13,462 nucleotides of DNA from the NCBI GenBank assembly GCA_003224835.1, contig QHZX01000073.1, positions 1-13,462 on the forward strand. Direction: 5' to 3'. Shown one piece after another: positions 1 to 7,263 of the stretch. Each line of letters starts with the position of its first letter. Position 1 is the first letter of the stretch. This DNA is from Acidobacteriota bacterium. Its GTDB lineage: Bacteria; Acidobacteriota; Terriglobia; Terriglobales; Acidobacteriaceae. Position numbers and translations under genes: made by a program. The notes beneath the pieces were generated by a model, which saw nothing but the letters and a program-made list of their open reading frames with translations, made no database searches and had not been told where the DNA came from.

Positions 1-1363
1 CACTCTTCCGCCGCAACGCAAACGCATAGTAAACCGGAATTCCGCCCAAAATCACCAAACTCCCCAACGCCGAGTATTTCAAGTTGCTCATGAAGGTGTA
101 ATACAGCAGCGTAGCTGACGCGGTTATGAAAACCGCAGGTGCGAGCGGGTACCCCCAGATGCGCGAGCGTCGCTCTGCCTTGGGCATTTTGCTCTTGAAT
201 ACAAACAACGATCCGCTGGCGGCGGTATACGAGAGCCATTCCGCAAAAAGTGCCAGCGTGAACAGCTGGCGAAAATTTCCACCGATCAACAAAAAGCAAA
301 TCGAAAGACATGCCTGAACAATGATGGCCACATGCGGCGTATGAAATCGCGGATGGACCTTGGCCAGTCCGGAGAAGAAATTTCCGTCGCGGGACATGGC
401 GAACGCCATCCGTGCCCCGCTCATAGCGATGCCATTTAGCGAACTTATTAACGAAACCACAATCGCTCCGGCCACGATAGCGGCGCCCGCGAGTCCCAGC
501 GATGCTCGCACCGCATCCGACATCGGAGACGACGAGTGAGCCACAACATCGGGTGGCAGCGCGAACTGCACGGCCGCGTTCACCAGCATATAAAGGGCGC
601 CGATCACAAACATTCCGCCGACCATCGCGAGTGGAATGTTTCGCTTCGGAGCACGCACCTCCTCAGCCACCATGTTCAGGTCGCTCCAGCCGTCGTACGC
701 CCAGAGCGCCGCCTTCACAGCTAGTATGAATCCAACTACTCCCCCAGCGGCTCCCGCGTAGGACATTGAAAAATGGCTCCAGCTTCCGTTTGATCTAAAT
801 GCCAGGATGGCGATTACAACTATGAGTACGATTTTGAGCGCCGTGAACCCGAGCTGGAAATTACCGGCGCGCCGGACGCCAATGTAATTGGTGAACGAAA
901 CAATGCATATCACCGCCAGCGCGATGAGTTTTCCGCTCAGCGTGAGGTGCGTACCGTCCACCGTCAGGAACGAAAGCGAAGAAAAGCTGGCCAGGATTTG
1001 AATTATTCCGGTGGAAATGCCCGCAATCGAACTGGGCTTGACCACAACGGTCCAAGTCCATCCAGTTAGGAATCCGGCTAGCGGGCCGTAGGCATCGCGA
1101 TTGTAAACATATTCTCCGCCGGCCTGCGGCTTCATCGTACCTAATTCGGCGTAGGTGAGCGCGCCAAAAAAAGAAAAAATTCCACCGACGATCCATGCCA
1201 GGTAGACGAGCCGCGCCGAGCCTGCGGCCTGCATCATCTCCGTCGGCACAAGAAAAATTCCGCTGCCGATCACGACTCCGATCACGATGGATGCCGCGTG
1301 AGCTGCGCCAAGGTCACGGAGTAGGTTGGACGGGGCGGAGGTTCTATTCGTCGCGGTAGCCAT
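1..1363 (-). CDS. APC-family amino acid permease (C-terminus cut by window edge)
   Basis: This is an inner-membrane transporter of the amino acid-polyamine-organocation (APC) superfamily, probably moving amino acids by proton symport or exchange. The frame is open from the ATG at 1363 to the window edge, giving 454 residues without a stop. The first membrane helix carries the family's glycine-rich GSGIF motif (residues 33-37). A conserved stretch follows at 71-102 (YAELG, then PQAGGEYVY), and WAYDGWSD plus EEVRAPKRNIP lie at 221-244. Eleven to twelve hydrophobic segments can be picked out. Family members usually run 440-500 residues, so only a short tail should be missing. It resembles the LAT-like/SteT-YhdG branch, but the substrate cannot be read from sequence. 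No clear Shine-Dalgarno precedes the ATG. The STAS gene ends 63 bases upstream on the same strand, so co-transcription is possible. Confidence 0.9.
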   Translation of the reverse strand, partial: MATATNRTSAPSNLLRDLGAAHAASIVIGVVIGSGIFLVPTEMMQAAGSARLVYLAWIVGGIFSFFGALTYAELGTMKPQAGGEYVYNRDAYGPLAGFLTGWTWTVVVKPSSIAGISTGIIQILASFSSLSFLTVDGTHLTLSGKLIALAVICIVSFTNYIGVRRAGNFQLGFTALKIVLIVVIAILAFRSNGSWSHFSMSYAGAAGGVVGFILAVKAALWAYDGWSDLNMVAEEVRAPKRNIPLAMVGGMFVIGALYMLVNAAVQFALPPDVVAHSSSPMSDAVRASLGLAGAAIVAGAIVVSLISSLNGIAMSGARMAFAMSRDGNFFSGLAKVHPRFHTPHVAIIVQACLSICFLLIGGNFRQLFTLALFAEWLSYTAASGSLFVFKSKMPKAERRSRIWGYPLAPAVFITASATLLYYTFMSNLKYSALGSLVILGGIPVYYAFALRRKS

Positions 1364-1426
1364 GTGCTGGGAATATAGCGTCGTACCGGCTGAGAGCAGA
1401 GAGCTCTATCGCGGTATGCTTGCGTT

Positions 1427-1786
1427 TCACGCGCGTGCCGCGCCCCAAAGCGTAGCGATGGCTTCTTCGGGCGTGGAGAAAATCAGGAATAAGCCGCCAG
1501 TACGAGTGACCTCGAATAGCTTTTTTACTCGAGAATTGATACCGCTCACCACCATTTTTCGTCCTGCCTTCTGCCGCGTAACATACGCCGTTAGCAGTAT
1601 CCCCCACCCGGAAGAGTCAATATACGGAACCTCGCTGAAGTCAAGGATCACTGTCTCAGCAGGTTCTTCCCGGCGCATTGCATTTTGAAATATTGCGGCA
1701 TTTGCTTCAGTTAGCGGACCTTTCAGTTCGATTACTTCCAATGGAAACTGGTCAGAGCGCTGTACTACCAGGGCGTCAGCCATCAT
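1427..1786 (-). CDS. STAS-domain anti-sigma factor antagonist
   Basis: This is a 119-residue single-domain STAS protein of the SpoIIAA/RsbV type. Such proteins bind a partner anti-sigma kinase and are switched off by serine phosphorylation, so they control an alternative sigma factor or a related partner-switch output. The diagnostic loop is DSSGWG at residues 57-62, with Ser58 as the expected phospho-acceptor. It is preceded by the strand VILDFSEVPYI and followed by the helix ILLTAYVTRQKAG. I chose the ATG at 1786, one of two tandem ATGs, because the longer reading begins with TTG at 1840 and adds a proline-rich stretch outside the domain. No cognate kinase or sigma factor lies in the window, so its partner is unknown. 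An intracellular signalling role is inferred from the family. Confidence 0.85.
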   Translation of the reverse strand: MMADALVVQRSDQFPLEVIELKGPLTEANAAIFQNAMRREEPAETVILDFSEVPYIDSSGWGILLTAYVTRQKAGRKMVVSGINSRVKKLFEVTRTGGLFLIFSTPEEAIATLWGAARA

Positions 1787-1887
1787 CGCTGTTTCTCGCG
1801 TCGTTTCATAGCGGCAGATTCTAGGGGGTGGCGATGGCAAACATCAACCGAAGCCCTGTTTCTCGCACCGCAAATCGAGATTGCCAT

Positions 1888-2805
1888 CTACTTGGGCCTC
1901 CAGTCGGAATAATACGACCCGTTGAGAAGATACGTTACGAGCTCAGGACTATCGCGCGAAAGTGAAGTTTCATTTTTCAGAATTCCATCAAAAGTGTTCT
2001 GCAGAAAATAGTATGACTTGCCCGCTTCCAGCTCTATTTCAAATCCGTATGCATTCTCCGACTGCGAAACCAGGCGATACTTTCCTGGATTGACGTAAGC
2101 AAAACTGTATGTCCCCTGTTTATTCACTGCGATCACACGGTCATTAGCGTGAAGTTTGAATTGATTACCGCGTCCCGCATAACGCGCAGCCAGCGCCGGG
2201 CAAACGACAACAACCAGCGCCTTATCGACCTTAGGCTCCGGAAGCGGGTGGTTATGTTTGTCAACCTTCACAACGTCTTTCGATTTCACAGCAGGTAGTT
2301 TCGCGGGATCGATCTGTTCTCCCTTCTCTTGATAATCAGCTATCGTGATCTTCGCCCCAAAGATGTGAGTGGCTTGGTCAATCACCTCCTTCGAGGATTG
2401 GCGAGGTACTTCCAAGAGAAGCTGTTCATTCTTTCCACCGTTGCCATATTCGAGATAGAAAAAGTAGTTGTGAACGTGCGCCCTCGCCATCGCTTTTCCA
2501 GCTACGGTGCCAGGTAGCCCAGTGGCCATCAGCACTTGAGCGGCTGCTCCTCCGCGCATGTGAGTGGTCATCTCGAACACCACCCTGCTAACTGAGTCAT
2601 ACGAGATCTCGAATTTGTCGTGTGCGCCATCCTTGAAGGTGAGTCTTTTGCTCACATCATCAAAAGTCAAAACACCGAGTTTATCGACGAGTGTCCTATT
2701 TCCCGGATTCTTATGTCGGTGGATCTTCGCATCAAATCTAATTGGTTCGGCTAAGCAAAACCGTGTCATAAGCAGAATGGGGATAAGGAGAGAAGTCTTG
2801 TACAT
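1888..2805 (-). CDS. Secreted protein of unknown function, DUF2846-like C-terminus
   Basis: This 305-residue protein begins with a short hydrophobic signal peptide (residues 1-19, likely cut after CLA before Glu20). No lipobox is present, because TRFC lacks the usual Leu at -3. Residues about 44-150 alternate short strands (GVLTFDD, RLTFKDG, FEISYDSVSRVVFE, YFFYLEYG) in a pattern that could be a small PH/GRAM-like barrel. They are interrupted by an Ala/Gly-rich stretch at 85-109. A Lys/Asp/Pro-rich linker (160-195) leads to a C-terminal domain (195-285) with the pattern NKQGTYSFAYVNPGKYRL followed by LEAGKSYYF, which resembles DUF2846. That assignment is from memory of the family. The start has a good ribosome site, AGGA eight bases before the ATG. 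Function is unknown; a periplasmic or envelope location is inferred from the signal peptide. Confidence 0.75.
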   Translation of the reverse strand: MYKTSLLIPILLMTRFCLAEPIRFDAKIHRHKNPGNRTLVDKLGVLTFDDVSKRLTFKDGAHDKFEISYDSVSRVVFEMTTHMRGGAAAQVLMATGLPGTVAGKAMARAHVHNYFFYLEYGNGGKNEQLLLEVPRQSSKEVIDQATHIFGAKITIADYQEKGEQIDPAKLPAVKSKDVVKVDKHNHPLPEPKVDKALVVVVCPALAARYAGRGNQFKLHANDRVIAVNKQGTYSFAYVNPGKYRLVSQSENAYGFEIELEAGKSYYFLQNTFDGILKNETSLSRDSPELVTYLLNGSYYSDWRPK

Positions 2806-2832
2806 TTGACAGTCCTGGGGCAGAACGCAAAC

Positions 2833-2838
2833 ATTTTA
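2833..2838 (-). promoter_or_regulatory. Possible -10 element for the secreted DUF2846-like gene
   Basis: On the minus strand this reads TAAAAT, five of six matches to the sigma-70 -10 consensus, 27 bases before the ATG at 2805. No convincing -35 box lies 16-18 bases further upstream. This is a weak prediction based on one hexamer. Confidence 0.25.
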
Positions 2839-2874
2839 AACCTATTGCTCCAGACGCCGGACCATGGATCGCTG

Positions 2875-2903
2875 GTGTCAGCATTGCGGCAGAGGGTACT
2901 AAT
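2875..2903 (+). promoter_or_regulatory. Possible weak promoter for the lipid fusion gene
   Basis: GTGTCA (2875-2880) and ACTAAT (2898-2903) each match four of six positions of the sigma-70 -35 and -10 boxes, with a 17-base spacer. A start site near 2910 would leave a leader of roughly a dozen bases before the ATG at 2923, which has no clear Shine-Dalgarno. A near-leaderless or weakly initiated transcript is therefore possible. The match could be chance. Confidence 0.25.
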
Positions 2904-2922
2904 GTAAGATTCCATTTCTAAC

Positions 2923-5649
2923 ATGCCCACTTTCTACGATCGATTCGTCGAATGCGCCGAGCGCTGGCCGCAGAATGTCGCGGTTGAAGTACAACGGCCG
3001 GATGGAATTGAAAGTTACAGCTATGCCCAATTGCGCCGCATGGCGGAAGCCATTGGCGCATCGCTGCTGCACCGCGGACTCGATCCAGGCGCTCGCGTGG
3101 CCATCCTTGCAGATAATCATCCGCGTTGGGTAGCGGCGTACCTGGGCATTATCGCCGCCGGCGGAACAACCGTGCCCCTGGACACTGCCTACCATGCGGA
3201 CCAAGTCGCCAAACTTCTTCGCGATAGCGGCAGCTTCTTGCTCATTTGCGACCAGAAGCATCTGGAAACTGCACAGGCAGCGGTTGCCGGCACCAACGTT
3301 GCGGTTATCACCACCGACGCCGACTTCGAGAGCATCTTCGCGCGATTCAATGCTGAACCCGGCAAAGGGTTTCAGCCAGTTCCGCGCGCTCCGGAACATT
3401 TGGCATCTCTGCTCTATACCTCCGGGACCACCGCCGATCCGAAGGGTGTGATGCTCACGCACGCCAACTTGCTGGCCGAGGCCGACGCGGTGTTTGCATG
3501 GGCGCACATCGGGCCTGACGACGCAATTCTCGGCGTATTGCCGCTATTTCACGTGCTTTCGCAAATGGCGAACTTACTCCTGCCGCTGGTTGCCGGAACT
3601 CGCGTGGTATATCTTTCAACGCTCAACACTACAGAATTGTTGCGAGCATTGCGCGAAAGGAATGTCACCGCTTTTGCCGTGGTGCCGCAATTTTTCAACC
3701 TCATCCACGAACGCATCTTCAAAGAAGTTCAGCAGCGCGGGGCGATGGCGCGGTTTGCATTCACGCGCATGATGCGCTTCAACGCTTTCTGCAGAAAATT
3801 CGGGTTCAATCCCGGGCGTGTTTTCTTTCGCAAAGTGCATGACCTTTTCGGTCGGCGAATGCGTTACCTGGTCACTGGCGGCTCGCGTTTCGATCCGCAG
3901 ATTGCACGTGATTTCTCCGCACTCGGAATCGATGTCCTTCAGGCCTACGGACTAACTGAAACTTGCGGCGGCGCATTCGTCAATTATCCCGGCGAAAATG
4001 TGATTGCTTCGGTCGGCAGACCACTAAAGGGAGTTGAAGGAAGAATCATCGATGCTCAATCGTCGGATGACGGCTCCCCCGTCAGCGGCGAAATCCTGAT
4101 TCGCGGCCCCATTGTGATGAAGGGATACTGGAACCGTCCCGATGCGACCGCGGAAGTATTGAAAGATGGTTGGCTGCACACGGGCGATCTCGGTTACTTC
4201 GACGAGCATGGGAATTTGTTCATCACCGGGCGCAAGAAGGACGTGATAATTCTTGCCAATGGAAAAAATGTTTATCCGGAAGAAATCGAGGCACACTATT
4301 TGCAGTCCCTCCTAGTCAAAGAGATTTGTGTGCTGGGAATTGAGGAGGGAGGCATCGAAAAATTGTATGCAGTGATCGTGCCGAACTTCGAAGTTCTACG
4401 CCAGCGTAAAGTGGTGAATACGAAAGAGGTGATTCGCTTTGATCTCGAGGGCTTGTCAGCGAAACTGGCGTCCACAAAAAGGATTGCTGGCTACGAGATC
4501 TGGCAAGAAGACTTGCCGCGCACTAGCACCCGAAAACTGAAGCGCTTTGAAATTGAGAAGCGAGTGCGGGCAGGGAAGCGCGAAGGCGGCGGAGATACGG
4601 ATATATCAAGGCCGGTCAAGGAAGAAGATAAATCATGGCTGGAACAACATGAAAATCAAAGGGCGTTAAAAATTATTCGCGAGTATTCGCCGGCTCATCC
4701 GGAACAGATTTTTCCAACCGACAATCTGGAGCTTGATCTAGGGCTCGATTCCATGCGGCGCGTCGAGCTGCTTGTTGCAGTGGAGCAAGAACTCGGCGGT
4801 GATGTCGAGGAGTCGCGGCTTGCTGAGATTTACACGGTTCGCGAACTCATCGATGTGGTACGCGAGAGTGCGGGCGCGGGGCAGAAGGTGGGCGGGCGCC
4901 CTGGTTCCACGCAGGCGTTCGCAGGATGGGGTGTGGTGCTGCGCGAAGATCCCACTGACCCGGAGGCAATCGCCGTCGTCAAATCGCGTCCGATTACCGA
5001 CAGGCTTTTGTATTTGTTCACGCGACTTGTGAAAGTTATTTGGCGAATTCGGGCTCCCATCCAGGTCGAAGGGCTTGAAAATGTTCCGGCCAAAGCCCCA
5101 TATCTTCTTTGCTCGAATCATCAGAGCTTTCTCGATCCTCTAGGATTGTTGGAGGTACTCCCGTTGATTGTGTTGCTGCGGGTATTTGCAGTGGGTACCA
5201 GCGAAATCTTCGGCTCCGGGCTTATGCGGCGCATCGCACACCTTCTTCGGGTGGTGGTAGTCGATCCTGACGCCAATCTAATGCCGGCTATGCGCGCGGG
5301 AGCTTACGGCCTGCGCCAGGGAATGTCGCTGATGTTGTATCCCGAAGGCGAGCGCAGTATTGATGGCACCCCGAAGACTTTCAAAAAAGGTGCCGCCATT
5401 CTTTCCATTCACCTGCAGGTCCCGATTGTTCCCATCGCAATCGACGGATTTCACGATGCTTGGCCGCGCGGCAAGTCATTCCAGAAATTCGCTCCGCTCA
5501 AAATCAAGATTGGCAAGCCGCTACTCCCACCGCCAGAATCGGCGGCGTCCGAAGAGTCATACGCGAAGCTCACGGCCGAGTTGAAGGAGAGAGTGGTGCA
5601 TATGTGGGAGGAGTTGCGGCGTACTGATGCCCTCGCCGCGTCTGCGTGA
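2923..5649 (+). CDS. Three-domain fusion: acyl-CoA/acyl-ACP synthetase, acyl carrier protein, PlsC acyltransferase
   Basis: This is a 908-residue multidomain lipid enzyme. Residues 1-555 form an AMP-binding (FadD-like) acyl-adenylate synthetase with YTSGTTADPKG (165-175), AYGLTET (341-347), HTGDLG (419-424), GRKKD (436-440) and the C-terminal catalytic lysine region STRKLKR (Lys538). Residues about 570-655 form an acyl carrier domain with LGLDSMRRVE, Ser610 being the expected phosphopantetheine site. Residues about 680-890 form a PlsC-type acyltransferase with the HX4D motif NHQSFLD (His733, Asp738) and PEGERS (807-812). The inferred scheme is activation of a fatty acid, loading onto the built-in carrier, and transfer to a lysophospholipid or other acceptor. 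E. coli Aas joins an acyltransferase and a synthetase in the opposite order and without a carrier. No transmembrane helix is obvious. The acceptor and chain length are unknown. Confidence 0.92.
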   Translation: MPTFYDRFVECAERWPQNVAVEVQRPDGIESYSYAQLRRMAEAIGASLLHRGLDPGARVAILADNHPRWVAAYLGIIAAGGTTVPLDTAYHADQVAKLLRDSGSFLLICDQKHLETAQAAVAGTNVAVITTDADFESIFARFNAEPGKGFQPVPRAPEHLASLLYTSGTTADPKGVMLTHANLLAEADAVFAWAHIGPDDAILGVLPLFHVLSQMANLLLPLVAGTRVVYLSTLNTTELLRALRERNVTAFAVVPQFFNLIHERIFKEVQQRGAMARFAFTRMMRFNAFCRKFGFNPGRVFFRKVHDLFGRRMRYLVTGGSRFDPQIARDFSALGIDVLQAYGLTETCGGAFVNYPGENVIASVGRPLKGVEGRIIDAQSSDDGSPVSGEILIRGPIVMKGYWNRPDATAEVLKDGWLHTGDLGYFDEHGNLFITGRKKDVIILANGKNVYPEEIEAHYLQSLLVKEICVLGIEEGGIEKLYAVIVPNFEVLRQRKVVNTKEVIRFDLEGLSAKLASTKRIAGYEIWQEDLPRTSTRKLKRFEIEKRVRAGKREGGGDTDISRPVKEEDKSWLEQHENQRALKIIREYSPAHPEQIFPTDNLELDLGLDSMRRVELLVAVEQELGGDVEESRLAEIYTVRELIDVVRESAGAGQKVGGRPGSTQAFAGWGVVLREDPTDPEAIAVVKSRPITDRLLYLFTRLVKVIWRIRAPIQVEGLENVPAKAPYLLCSNHQSFLDPLGLLEVLPLIVLLRVFAVGTSEIFGSGLMRRIAHLLRVVVVDPDANLMPAMRAGAYGLRQGMSLMLYPEGERSIDGTPKTFKKGAAILSIHLQVPIVPIAIDGFHDAWPRGKSFQKFAPLKIKIGKPLLPPPESAASEESYAKLTAELKERVVHMWEELRRTDALAASA

Positions 5650-5670
5650 GGCTTGCGTTATCATTACTGG

Positions 5671-5675
5671 AAAGG
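5671..5675 (+). promoter_or_regulatory. Ribosome binding site that fixes the antitoxin start
   Basis: AAAGG, preceded by GG, sits eight bases before the ATG at 5684. It supports that start over the in-frame ATG at 5627, which lies inside the end of the preceding gene and would add residues outside the DUF433 fold. Confidence 0.6.
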
Positions 5676-5683
5676 TTCTCCAA

Positions 5684-5902
5684 ATGGCCGTATTGAACGA
5701 GCTAATCACGAAAAATCCGGAGGTGCTCGGCGGAACGCCCGTTTTTTTCGGCACTCGCGTTCCGTTCCAGAATCTGTTGGATTACCTGGAAGCTGGCCAA
5801 ACAATTGACGAGTTCCTGGATGACTTTCCTACTGTTACCCGCCAAACTGCGATCGAAGCTCTCGAACATGCCAAGGCTCTCGTGCTTAGCCAATTGCGAT
5901 GA
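5684..5902 (+). CDS. DUF433-family antitoxin
   Basis: This 72-residue protein matches the DUF433 (VapB-like) pattern across almost its whole length: NPEVLGGTPVFFGTRVPFQNLL, with the conserved GGxPVxxGTRVP core at residues 16-27. A helical half follows (LEAGQTIDEFLDDFPTVTRQTAIEALEHA), typical of a small helix-turn-helix-like fold. Such proteins usually pair with PIN-like toxins, bind and neutralise them, and often repress their own operon. The stop overlaps the start of the next gene in an ATGA at 5899-5902, so translation is probably coupled. The gene starts 34 bases after the lipid fusion gene, on the same strand. No convincing private promoter was found, so read-through from upstream is possible. 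Confidence 0.88.
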   Translation: MAVLNELITKNPEVLGGTPVFFGTRVPFQNLLDYLEAGQTIDEFLDDFPTVTRQTAIEALEHAKALVLSQLR

Positions 5903-6222
5903 GAGTGTTGCTCGACGAGTGCATGCCTAGAAGGTTCAAGAACCATCTTGCGGGGCACGATTGTGCAACCGTTCCGGAATTGGGATTTGCGGGAAAGAAG
6001 AATGGTGAACTGGTAAGGTTGGCGGAACAAGCGGGCTTTGAGTTTTTTGTGACGCTCGACCGCGCTATTGAATATGAACAAAATCTCGCAAACCATAAGC
6101 TCGTAATTCTCCTGATTCGATCCAAGTCAAGCAGGCTCCAGGATCTCATCGCTCATGTGCCGAAGACTCTGGAAGTACTTCGTGCTGGGCCGGGCAGCCG
6201 AGTTGTCCGTGTAGGAGGGTAG
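5899..6222 (+). CDS. DUF5615 PIN-like toxin
   Basis: This 107-residue protein belongs to the DUF5615 (Mut7-C/PIN-like) family, probable RNases that act as toxins of DUF433 antitoxins. It begins MRVLLDECMPRR, placing acidic Asp6 and Glu7 at the end of the first strand. It continues with GHDCATVPELGF and GKKNGELVRLA, and FFVTLDRAIEYEQNLA carries Asp54. These are the positions expected for a metal site. In many relatives the central motif carries Asp where this protein has Asn35, but a subfamily with KKNGEL is common as I recall it, so loss of activity should not be assumed. It overlaps the antitoxin by four bases. It ends 24 bases before the convergent recombinase gene, with no terminator hairpin visible between them. 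The RNase activity is inferred from the family. Confidence 0.85.
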   Translation: MRVLLDECMPRRFKNHLAGHDCATVPELGFAGKKNGELVRLAEQAGFEFFVTLDRAIEYEQNLANHKLVILLIRSKSSRLQDLIAHVPKTLEVLRAGPGSRVVRVGG

Positions 6223-6246
6223 TGCACCGGCCATTTCATCCCTCTT

Positions 6247-7143
6247 CTATTTCGCCCTCGGATGCGTCTGGTCGTACACACTGATCAGGTGCTTCATTGA
6301 TAATTGTGTATAGCGTTGGGTCGTCGAAAGCCGCTCGTGGCCTAACATTTCTTGGATGGCGCGAAGGTCTGCGCCTTCTTCCAGCATGTGTGTTCCGAAT
6401 GCATGGCGCAATGTGTGCGGATGAACGTCAGCTGACAATCCCTTTGCGACCGCAATTTTCTTAATAATCCGGCCCACGCTGCGTGTTGTGAGCCGCCCCC
6501 CGCGCTGGTTGATTAGTAGTGCTGGAGTGTTCTTACGAAATTCAGAGAGCACGAGTTGCCGCGCTGGAAGATAACTCGCCAGTGCTGCCTTCACCGCATC
6601 GCCAAACGGGACATATCGCTCTTTTTTACCTTTGCACCGAATCAAAACGGCCTCGGCGCTCGGACGAATATCATCGACGTTGATTCCAACCAGCTCCGAG
6701 TTGCGAATTCCGCAACCGTAAAGCAGCTCCAGCATCAAGCGGTCGCGTTCAGGAAAGGATGCAACCTCGGGCATCTCGCCATCGAGCACTGAGTTCATTT
6801 CCTCGAGCGTAGGAACGCGCGGCAATTTCTTTGGCAGCTTCGGCGTTGCAACCAGCGCGGCGGGATTTTGTTCGACAATGCCTTCCTGTGCGAGCCAGCG
6901 ATATAACGATCGAACCGCAGCCAGCGAACGTGCCACCGAGGTCTTGCCCAATCCTTTGTCATATTCCGATGACAGAAAGCCGCGGATGGTGACGTGATCG
7001 ATCTGCTTCCATTCACGAGAGCCGGTATATCGGACAAAACTTCCGAGATCCTGTTTGTAAGCTTTGATCGTGTGCTGTGAAGAATTACGCTCGCGCAGCG
7101 ATTGCAGAAATTTTGCGACGGCCCTCTGAGCATCATTCATCAT
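6247..7143 (-). CDS. xerC: XerC/XerD-type tyrosine recombinase (second of a tandem pair)
   Basis: This 298-residue site-specific recombinase has the usual Xer length. The N-terminal core-binding (SAM-like) domain covers about 1-95. The catalytic domain carries the full set: Arg147 in YGCGIRNSEL, Lys171 in RCKGKKERYVP, His243 and Arg246 in HPHTLRHAFGTHM, His269 in LGHERLSTTQ, and the nucleophile Tyr278 in QRYTQLS. Xer proteins cut and rejoin DNA at dif sites to resolve chromosome dimers, with FtsK as activator. Tandem ATGs open the gene and no strong Shine-Dalgarno is seen. It lies 120 bases downstream of a paralogue that also ends in HPRAK. The gene symbol is tentative, since XerC and XerD cannot be told apart safely from sequence alone. 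An integrase is less likely given the compact length and absence of an arm-binding domain. Confidence 0.88.
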   Translation of the reverse strand: MMNDAQRAVAKFLQSLRERNSSQHTIKAYKQDLGSFVRYTGSREWKQIDHVTIRGFLSSEYDKGLGKTSVARSLAAVRSLYRWLAQEGIVEQNPAALVATPKLPKKLPRVPTLEEMNSVLDGEMPEVASFPERDRLMLELLYGCGIRNSELVGINVDDIRPSAEAVLIRCKGKKERYVPFGDAVKAALASYLPARQLVLSEFRKNTPALLINQRGGRLTTRSVGRIIKKIAVAKGLSADVHPHTLRHAFGTHMLEEGADLRAIQEMLGHERLSTTQRYTQLSMKHLISVYDQTHPRAK

Positions 7144-7158
7144 CTAATCCAAACTCAT

Positions 7159-7197
7159 GTCATTCCGAACCGCTTTAGTGGCGAGGAACCTGCTTTT
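7159..7197. repeat. Possible degenerate copy of a dispersed acidobacterial intergenic element
   Basis: The stretch from GTCATTCCGAAC to GCGAGGAACCTGCTTTT resembles, from memory, a short repeat scattered between genes in Acidobacteriota and other soil bacteria (GTCATTCCGAGCG...GCGAGGAATCTGC). Only one copy is visible here, so repetition cannot be shown from the window. It sits in the 120-base gap between the two recombinase genes. Confidence 0.35.
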
Positions 7198-7263
7198 CCG
7201 GATCTCCTGGACACGAGAAGCAAAGCCCAAATCGAATTTACGCTTATCTATCCGTGGTGAATC

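Noticed and set aside
1833..1888. GATGGCAA/TTGCCATC inverted repeat as a terminator after the secreted-protein gene
   Set aside because: The arms are only 8 bases with a 40-base loop and no T-run; one end coincides with the stop codon region. Chance is a fair explanation.
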